From Pseudomonadota bacterium (GTDB lineage: Bacteria; Pseudomonadota; Alphaproteobacteria; Rhizobiales; Rhizobiaceae): a stretch of DNA of 20,061 nt. Location: positions 1 through 20,061 of the forward strand of contig JAEXMK010000106.1 of assembly GCA_023444445.1 (NCBI GenBank), in the 5' to 3' direction. The position numbers and the translations under genes are program-made. Below the pieces are notes generated by a model. That model was not told where the DNA came from. It made no database searches and worked only from the letters and a program-made list of their open reading frames with translations. This document shows positions 15,585 to 20,061 of the stretch, in pieces; position 1 is the first letter of the stretch; the number at the start of each line of letters is the position of its first letter.

Positions 15585-15740
15585 TTTTTATTGGTTTTTT
15601 TCGGTCTTTGGGTGCGATTCCCGCTGTTTCACACGGGAAATAGGAGTCCTGCAGGACGACTGCGATTCGACGCTGCAACGCAGCATCCAACAACTGACAA
15701 AACACAAAAGCGCCCCGTTGGTACGGAGCGCTTTTGCTTA
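15585..15740 (+). ncRNA. Speculative multi-hairpin small RNA
   Basis: Four hairpins follow one another on the plus strand. TTCCCG/CGGGAA (15618-15623, 15634-15639) is first. The perfect palindrome GTCCTGCAGGAC (15646-15657) is second. GCTGC/GCAGC (15672-15684) is third. The fourth is the strong 14-bp hairpin at 15705-15736, whose 3' arm ends CUUUUG. A possible promoter, TTGAAA (15549-15554) with CTTATC (15573-15578) at 18-bp spacing, would start a transcript near 15585. The last hairpin is also the valS terminator, so the arrangement may be chance. Confidence 0.2.
15705..15736 (-). terminator. Rho-independent terminator of valS
   Basis: A 14-bp stem with one G-U wobble (CAAAAGCGCCCCGT at 15705-15718, ACGGAGCGCTTTTG at 15723-15736) has a 4-nt loop. 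On the minus strand it is followed by TGTTTTG. It starts 30 bp beyond the valS stop codon. The 3' arm on the plus strand also ends in T residues, so it may act in both directions. Confidence 0.85.
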
Positions 15741-15766
15741 CATAAGGCTGGCTGTAGCGATGCGGG

Positions 15767-18610
15767 TTACCCCGCTTCACTTACCCGCGTGAGAGCCGTT
15801 CTCAGACTTGAAAGCTGCACGTCCAGCTCTGCCTTGCGCTCGCGCTCGGCAGCCACGACCTCGGGGTCGGCATTGGCGACGAACTTCTCGTTCGACAGCT
15901 TCTTGTCGATGCGTTCCATTTCCGCATCCACCTTGCCGATCGCCTTCTCCAGACGGGCCTGTTCAGCCCCAAGATCAACCAGATTGCCGAGCGGCAGGCA
16001 GACCGTAGCTTCACCGACGATGATCTGTGCGGAACCCTTCGGCGCAACGTCAGCGGCGCGGATTTCATCCGCCCGCGCCAACCGCATAATGGCGGCGGCG
16101 TGGCGGTCAAGCCGCGCTTCGGTTGAGGTGTTGGCACCAACGACGACCAGCGAAGCGGTGGCGCCCGGCGGCACGTTCATCTCGGCACGCGCGGAGCGAA
16201 TGCCGGAGACAAGGTCGATCAGCCAGTTGATTTCGGCCGCTGCCGCATCATCACGGAATTCCGGCTCCGGCCAGTCTGTCAGGCAGAGCAAATCGTCCCG
16301 CTCCTCGCCCTCGCCCGCCGTGTGCGCCCACAGCTCTTCGGTCATGAAGGGCATGAAGGGATGCAGGAGCTTGTAGATTTCCTCAAGAACATAGGCCGCG
16401 CAGGCTTGCGATTCCGTCTTTGCCTTTTCGTCCTCGCCGCCAAAGACAGGCTTCAGCAGTTCCAGATACCAGTCGCAGAACTGGTTCCAGACGAAACGAT
16501 AAAGGATGCCTGACGCATCGTTGAAGCGGAAATTCTCAAGCGCTGCCGTCACGTCGCGTGCCGTATTGGCAAGCTCCGTCAGGATCCAGCGGTTGATCGT
16601 CAGCGACGCGGTTTCGGCAAGGAAATGCGGATCGCGCTTCACGCCGTTCATCTCGGCAAAGCGCGTGGCATTCCACAGCTTGGTGCCAAAGTTGCGATAA
16701 CCGGCAATACGCGCGGGATCGAGCTTCACGTCGCGGCCCTGCGCCGCCATGATGGCCAGCGTGAACCGCAGCGCATCCGCGCCGTATTCGTCGATCAGTT
16801 CCAGCGGATCGATGACGTTGCCCTTGGACTTCGACATCTTCTGGCCGTTCTTGTCGCGAACCAGCGCATGGATATAGACGGTGCTGAAGGGCTCGACGGG
16901 ATTGCCGGCATCGTCCTTCATGAAATGAAGACCCATCTGCATCATGCGCACCACCCAGAACGGGATGATATCAAAGCCGGTGACCAGCACATTGGTCGGG
17001 TAATAACGCGCCAGTTCCGGTGTCTGTTCGGGCCAGCCGAGCGTCGAGAACGGCCAGAGCGCCGACGAGAACCAGGTGTCGAGCACGTCTTCGTCGCGCG
17101 TCAGGATTTCGCCCGGAGCGAAGTTCTCAAGCTTCTCTTCCACCCAGGCCTTCCACGGGCCTTCATGGGCGATATAGTGCTGGATAGCTGCCTGAAGCGC
17201 CTCTTCTTCGGTCTTTTCGACAAAGACCTGCCCGTCGGGGCCATACCATGCCGGAATCTGGTGTCCCCACCACAATTGCCGCGAGATGCACCAGGGCTGG
17301 ATGTTCTCCATCCACTGGAAGTAGGTGTTTTCCCAGTTCTTCGGCACGAAATTGGTGCGGCCTTCACGAACGGAGGCAATCGCCGGCTGGGCCAGCGTCT
17401 TGTTGTCTACCCACCATTGGTCCGTCAGGCGCGGCTCGATCGGCACACCGCCACGGTCGCCATGCGGTACGACGTGCTTGTGCGGCTCGATCTTATCGAG
17501 CAGACCGGCTTCCTCGAAGATTTCAACGATGATCTTGCGGGCGGTAAAGCGATCCTGCCCTTCCAGACGATCCCACGCGCCATGCAGCGCTGCGGGATGG
17601 CTGAGACCTTCCAGGAAATCTTCATTGTCCTTGATGGAGATGGTGCCATCGATATTCATGACGTTGATGGCGCGCAGGCCGCAGCGTCTGCCGACCTCGA
17701 AATCGTTGAAGTCATGCGCCGGCGTGATCTTCACGGCACCCGTGCCCGCCGTCGGATCAGCATAGTCATCGGCAACGATCGGGATCTTGCGGCCGACGAT
17801 CGGCAGGATGACATGCTTGCCGACGATGCCCTTGTAGCGGTCATCCTTCGGGTTCACCGCAACGCCGGTATCGCCGAGCATGGTTTCCGGACGCGTCGTG
17901 GCGACGACGATGTAATCACGCGTTTCGAACTCGGTGGGCTTACCCTCTTCGTCGAATGCGATCGGATACTGATAGGTAACGCCCTTTTCCAGCGGATAAC
18001 GGAAGTGCCAGAGGTTACCCTTCATCTCGATCTGCTCGACTTCCATGTCGGAAATCGCGGTCTGCAGCTTGGGGTCCCAGTTGACGAGGCGCTTATCTTT
18101 GTAGATCAGGCCCTGCTTGTAGAGCGTGACGAAAACTTCGAGAACCGCCTGCGACAGCCCCTCATCCATGGTGAAGCGCTCACGCGACCAGTCACAGGAG
18201 GCGCCAAGGCGTTTCAACTGGTTGAAAATGAGACCGCCGGATTCGGCCTTCCATTCCCAGACTTTTTCCACGAAAGCCTCACGGCCCATATCGCGGCGGC
18301 CCGGAAGCTGCTGCTCCATCAGCTTGCGCTCGACCACCATCTGCGTGGCGATGCCAGCATGGTCCATGCCCGGCTGCCACAGAACGTCCTTGCCGCGCAT
18401 ACGCTCGAAGCGGACCAGAATATCCTGCAGCGTGTTGTTGAGCGCGTGGCCCATATGCAGGGAGCCGGTCACATTCGGCGGCGGGATGACGATGGTGAAG
18501 GTTTCCGCGCCCGGCTTGGCGTTGGCGCCGGCACGAAAAGCGTTAGCCTCGTCCCAGGCCTTGGCGATCTTCGGTTCGACGGATGCGGAATCGTAGGTCT
18601 TTTCGAGCAT
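15767..18610 (-). CDS. valS: Valyl-tRNA synthetase
   Basis: ValS charges tRNA-Val and edits misactivated threonine. The 947-aa protein is complete: PPPNVTGSLHMGHALN with the HMGH signature at residues 52-55, the CP1 editing domain with TTRPETMLGDTGVAVNP, and KMSKSKGNVIDP with the second signature at 591-595. The anticodon-binding domain follows. The C-terminal valine-specific coiled coil at about 875-945 contains LEKAIGKVDAEMERIDKKLS and NADPEVVAAERERKAEL. The zinc-free alphaproteobacterial length is normal. ATG 18610-18608 gives MLEKTYDSASVEPKIAKAW, with TCAGGA just upstream. It has its own predicted promoter (18649-18676) and terminator, so it appears monocistronic between popZ and the FadL-family gene. 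Confidence 0.98.
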   Translation of the reverse strand: MLEKTYDSASVEPKIAKAWDEANAFRAGANAKPGAETFTIVIPPPNVTGSLHMGHALNNTLQDILVRFERMRGKDVLWQPGMDHAGIATQMVVERKLMEQQLPGRRDMGREAFVEKVWEWKAESGGLIFNQLKRLGASCDWSRERFTMDEGLSQAVLEVFVTLYKQGLIYKDKRLVNWDPKLQTAISDMEVEQIEMKGNLWHFRYPLEKGVTYQYPIAFDEEGKPTEFETRDYIVVATTRPETMLGDTGVAVNPKDDRYKGIVGKHVILPIVGRKIPIVADDYADPTAGTGAVKITPAHDFNDFEVGRRCGLRAINVMNIDGTISIKDNEDFLEGLSHPAALHGAWDRLEGQDRFTARKIIVEIFEEAGLLDKIEPHKHVVPHGDRGGVPIEPRLTDQWWVDNKTLAQPAIASVREGRTNFVPKNWENTYFQWMENIQPWCISRQLWWGHQIPAWYGPDGQVFVEKTEEEALQAAIQHYIAHEGPWKAWVEEKLENFAPGEILTRDEDVLDTWFSSALWPFSTLGWPEQTPELARYYPTNVLVTGFDIIPFWVVRMMQMGLHFMKDDAGNPVEPFSTVYIHALVRDKNGQKMSKSKGNVIDPLELIDEYGADALRFTLAIMAAQGRDVKLDPARIAGYRNFGTKLWNATRFAEMNGVKRDPHFLAETASLTINRWILTELANTARDVTAALENFRFNDASGILYRFVWNQFCDWYLELLKPVFGGEDEKAKTESQACAAYVLEEIYKLLHPFMPFMTEELWAHTAGEGEERDDLLCLTDWPEPEFRDDAAAAEINWLIDLVSGIRSARAEMNVPPGATASLVVVGANTSTEARLDRHAAAIMRLARADEIRAADVAPKGSAQIIVGEATVCLPLGNLVDLGAEQARLEKAIGKVDAEMERIDKKLSNEKFVANADPEVVAAERERKAELDVQLSSLRTALTRVSEAG

Positions 18611-18648
18611 TTCCTGACCTGAATTTTAGAGTTCTTGTGTGGATTTTT

Positions 18649-18676
18649 TAAATAAGGATGGATGGTCGAGAGTCAA
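18649..18676 (-). promoter_or_regulatory. Predicted sigma-70-type promoter of valS
   Basis: On the minus strand TTGACT (18676-18671) is followed after 16 bp by TATTTA (18654-18649), giving a predicted start near 18642 and a leader of about 32 nt before the valS ATG. No T-box or other leader structure is visible in so short a leader. Confidence 0.5.
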
Positions 18677-18752
18677 CAGAAACCGACCCGCTAAGCCGCC
18701 GATTGAGCGGCTCCGCACATGACTATGCCCCGATAACACCTTCATCTTCAAC

Positions 18753-18781
18753 AAAAAAGCCGCTCCCATGCCGGAGCGGCT
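18753..18781 (-). terminator. Rho-independent terminator of popZ
   Basis: A GC-rich 8-9-bp perfect stem (AGCCGCTCC at 18758-18766, GGAGCGGCT at 18773-18781) with a 6-nt loop is followed on the minus strand by a run of T residues (complement of 18753-18758). It lies about 50 bp after the popZ stop and just upstream of the valS promoter, cleanly separating the two units. Confidence 0.9.
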
Positions 18782-18829
18782 CCTGTTTCCTCGCATTGGC
18801 AGCGATTGCAGCCTGCGAACGGGCCGGCT

Positions 18830-19813
18830 TTAGCGGCGCGTGCCGCGCGCGACGCGCTCGATTTCCTCACGCACGAGCCGCTCCACCAGTGTCGGCAGAT
18901 TGTCTTCCAGCCAGTCCTGCAGCATGGGACGCAGCATACCGGCGGCCATATCTTCGATGGAACGCCGTTCGACGCCGTCGAAAACCTCCGCCAGCTCGCT
19001 GAAGGATCGGGCAATCTGCGCACCGGCGGCGGCAGAAAGGAGATTGAGCGACAGGCCGTTGGCAATCTCCACCGGTTCTTTCGCTTCCTGCTCACCAAGG
19101 TCAAAGATCGATTTCTCAACGACAGGTTCGAGCGCGACATCGAAACGCTCCGCCGTTACCGGCGAATCGATGGCGCCCCGCAGCGAAAGCTGCTCGAAAC
19201 GGCTCTCGGCCGAAGGCGCATTTTCGATGGCGGCAGCAGCCGCACGATCCTCGGCGGCGAAGGATACCGGCTGCTCAACGGCGCCTGTGGCGGCCACGGC
19301 GGCCATCAGCGGACGAACATCCGTCGGGCGCTGCGGCGCTGCGCGTTCGGGCATCGGCACGGCTGACGGCTGCGAAACATTCAAGGCGGCGACAGCCGGT
19401 GCTGCGGTCTCGGCCGCGCGCTGTTGCGCCTGCGCGGCAAAAGCCTGCGGCCCCATGGCGGCGTTGCGGTCTGCGGCGGCGCGCACACGGGCGGCAACAT
19501 CGGCAAGCGACATGGTCTTTTCAACCTGGCTTTCCTGCCGTTCAACCACCGGCGCTTCAAAAGCCGGTGAAAAATCCTGCGCCGGTCGCGCAGCATAAGC
19601 CTGGTTTGCGGCGGGGGGAACGCGCGCCGGCGGGCTCACTGGCTCCGCTACGAAGGCCGCTTCGCCGGAAGCCTCGTCCTCATCGTCATAGACCGGCGGC
19701 AACTGTCCGGAAAACGCACCCGCAGGTCCGGTCTCATTGCTTTCGATGATCCGGCGGATAGAAGCCAGAATTTCTTCCATGGACGGTTCACGCGCGACAC
19801 TTGGCTGAGCCAT
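18830..19813 (-). CDS. popZ: Polar organising protein PopZ (DUF2497 family)
   Basis: PopZ assembles a polar scaffold that anchors the chromosome origin through ParB and recruits cell-cycle regulators; in Agrobacterium it marks the growing pole. The 327-aa product has the two conserved ends of the family: an N-terminal helix with EPSMEEILASIRRIIE (residues 9-24), the partner-binding region, and a C-terminal oligomerisation block of about 65 residues including SIEDMAAGMLRPMLQDWLED and NLPTLVERLVREEIERVAR. Between them is a long Pro/Ala/Glu-rich disordered linker, longer than in Caulobacter PopZ (177 aa). ATG 19813-19811 has GGGGAT upstream. It lies upstream of valS, separated by a strong terminator. 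From memory of the A. tumefaciens C58 map, exoR and popZ lie within a few genes of each other, as here. Confidence 0.92.
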   Translation of the reverse strand: MAQPSVAREPSMEEILASIRRIIESNETGPAGAFSGQLPPVYDDEDEASGEAAFVAEPVSPPARVPPAANQAYAARPAQDFSPAFEAPVVERQESQVEKTMSLADVAARVRAAADRNAAMGPQAFAAQAQQRAAETAAPAVAALNVSQPSAVPMPERAAPQRPTDVRPLMAAVAATGAVEQPVSFAAEDRAAAAAIENAPSAESRFEQLSLRGAIDSPVTAERFDVALEPVVEKSIFDLGEQEAKEPVEIANGLSLNLLSAAAGAQIARSFSELAEVFDGVERRSIEDMAAGMLRPMLQDWLEDNLPTLVERLVREEIERVARGTRR

Positions 19814-19842
19814 ATCAATCCCCGGTTTCCACTCTTGAGCGC

Positions 19843-19998
19843 TTAGACCGTATCCTTCGGGATACCGGACATGGCGCTTTGCACCTGTTCAATTCTTACA
19901 TCGCGCCCATGACAATCAAAGCCGATTGCCGTGCCGATGCTCTGAAACAGTTCAGTCAAAATCGCCGGGCGTTTTTGCCGTCCCTGTTGCAGGGTCAT
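19843..19998 (-). CDS. Small unassigned ORF (51 codons) upstream of popZ, possibly not a gene
   Basis: An ATG at 19998-19996 opens a 51-codon frame beginning MTLQQGRQKRPAILTELF and ending GRDVRIEQVQSAMSGIPKDTV, stopping 29 bp before the popZ ATG. The composition looks protein-like, but third-position GC is only moderate, no clear ribosome-binding site precedes it, and I recognise no family. It could be a short leader ORF of popZ or chance. Confidence 0.2.
   Translation of the reverse strand: MTLQQGRQKRPAILTELFQSIGTAIGFDCHGRDVRIEQVQSAMSGIPKDTV
19850..19865. promoter_or_regulatory. Small hairpin with TTCG tetraloop upstream of popZ
   Basis: GTATCC at 19850-19855 pairs with GGATAC at 19860-19865 around TTCG, so a plus-strand RNA would carry the very stable C(UUCG)G loop; flanking CCG/CGG adds pairs with one bulged base. 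It lies about 40 bp upstream of the popZ start, inside the small candidate ORF. No T-run follows on either strand. Confidence 0.3.
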
Positions 19999-20031
19999 GC
20001 GGGGCAGAAATACGCACACCCCGAATCACCC

Positions 20032-20061
20032 TTAGTCTAGGGCAGCATAGTCAGGAACTAA
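20032..20061 (-). CDS. Possible 3' end of an upstream gene (ten codons only)
   Basis: The minus-strand frame entering from the window edge reads LVPDYAALD and stops at TAA 20034-20032; the other two minus frames are closed at once. In Agrobacterium-type genomes a tolC-like outer-membrane efflux gene is expected near here, but ten codons are too few to identify a product. Confidence 0.2.
   Translation of the reverse strand, partial: LVPDYAALD

Larger units (their letters stand above)
15325..15766. other. AT-rich intergenic region between the FadL-family gene and valS
   Basis: These 442 bp contain, from low to high coordinate, an untranslated stretch upstream of fadL with an AGGAGG at about 15406-15411 (minus strand), an inverted repeat CCTAAA-N8-TTTAGG at 15443-15462, a run of short hairpins (15618-15684) and the valS terminator (15705-15736). 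No credible protein gene is seen. A 126-codon plus-strand frame here (15263-15643) has no protein-like features. Confidence 0.5.

Noticed and set aside
15263..15643. 126-codon plus-strand frame in the fadL-valS gap
   Set aside because: Overlaps the fadL signal-peptide region antisense and has no ribosome-binding site or domain; composition looks non-coding.
16625..18622. 665-codon plus-strand open frame
   Set aside because: Antisense shadow of valS, with no recognisable domain.
19801..20040. 79-codon plus-strand frame at the right end
   Set aside because: TTG start inside the antisense of popZ, no ribosome-binding site, no recognisable family.
1..20061. Defence system, prophage, integrative element or CRISPR array
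   Set aside because: No integrase, transposase, nuclease-helicase cluster, toxin-antitoxin pair or spaced direct repeats were seen; gene content and composition are uniformly core chromosomal.

Overview
The window reads as ordinary core chromosome of an alphaproteobacterium in the Rhizobiaceae, most likely the Agrobacterium tumefaciens/fabrum group. The basis is high GC, rhizobial gene order, a secreted Sel1-repeat protein that matches what I remember of ExoR, a PopZ (DUF2497) polar organiser, and a dgt-argS-SPOR-nagZ-scpA-scpB-tatABC cluster typical of Rhizobiales. No tRNA, rRNA, CRISPR array, transposase, integrase or phage gene was seen.

Layout. Positions 1-10967, all minus strand, form one long co-directional block read from high to low coordinates: dgt (dNTP triphosphohydrolase), argS (arginyl-tRNA synthetase), a 1012-residue single-pass SPOR-domain envelope protein, nagZ (peptidoglycan recycling), scpA and scpB (condensin partners of SMC), then tatA, tatB and tatC (twin-arginine export; tatC runs to the window edge). 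Within it, scpA/scpB overlap by 11 bp and tatB/tatC share an ATGA junction. A terminator-like hairpin and a palindromic repeat separate the SPOR gene from nagZ, and a nested hairpin separates scpB from tatA, so the block is probably several transcription units. From 11183 the plus strand carries an ErpA/IscA-type Fe-S carrier gene and an exonuclease III gene. From 12661 to the end the minus strand returns with exoR, an OmpP1/FadL-type outer-membrane protein, valS and popZ, each a separate unit with its own spacer; terminators are clear after fadL, valS and popZ, and near-consensus promoters precede exoR and valS.

Functionally the window combines housekeeping (two aminoacyl-tRNA synthetases, DNA repair, nucleotide pool control, Fe-S maturation) with envelope and cell-cycle genes (Tat export, NagZ, SPOR protein, ScpAB, PopZ) and one lifestyle regulator (ExoR, periplasmic repressor of the ChvG/ChvI acid and host-response system).

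I found no novel multigene system. The most interesting signal is non-coding. Two intergenic palindromic elements about 7 kb apart are built from the same 28-nt hairpin unit. The flanks and the loop core are conserved, while four of the eight stem base pairs differ between the elements, each by a compensatory double change. Other second-look items are a multi-hairpin candidate small RNA downstream of valS, a nested hairpin before tatA, a FadL gene lacking a normal start codon, and a 51-codon unassigned ORF upstream of popZ.
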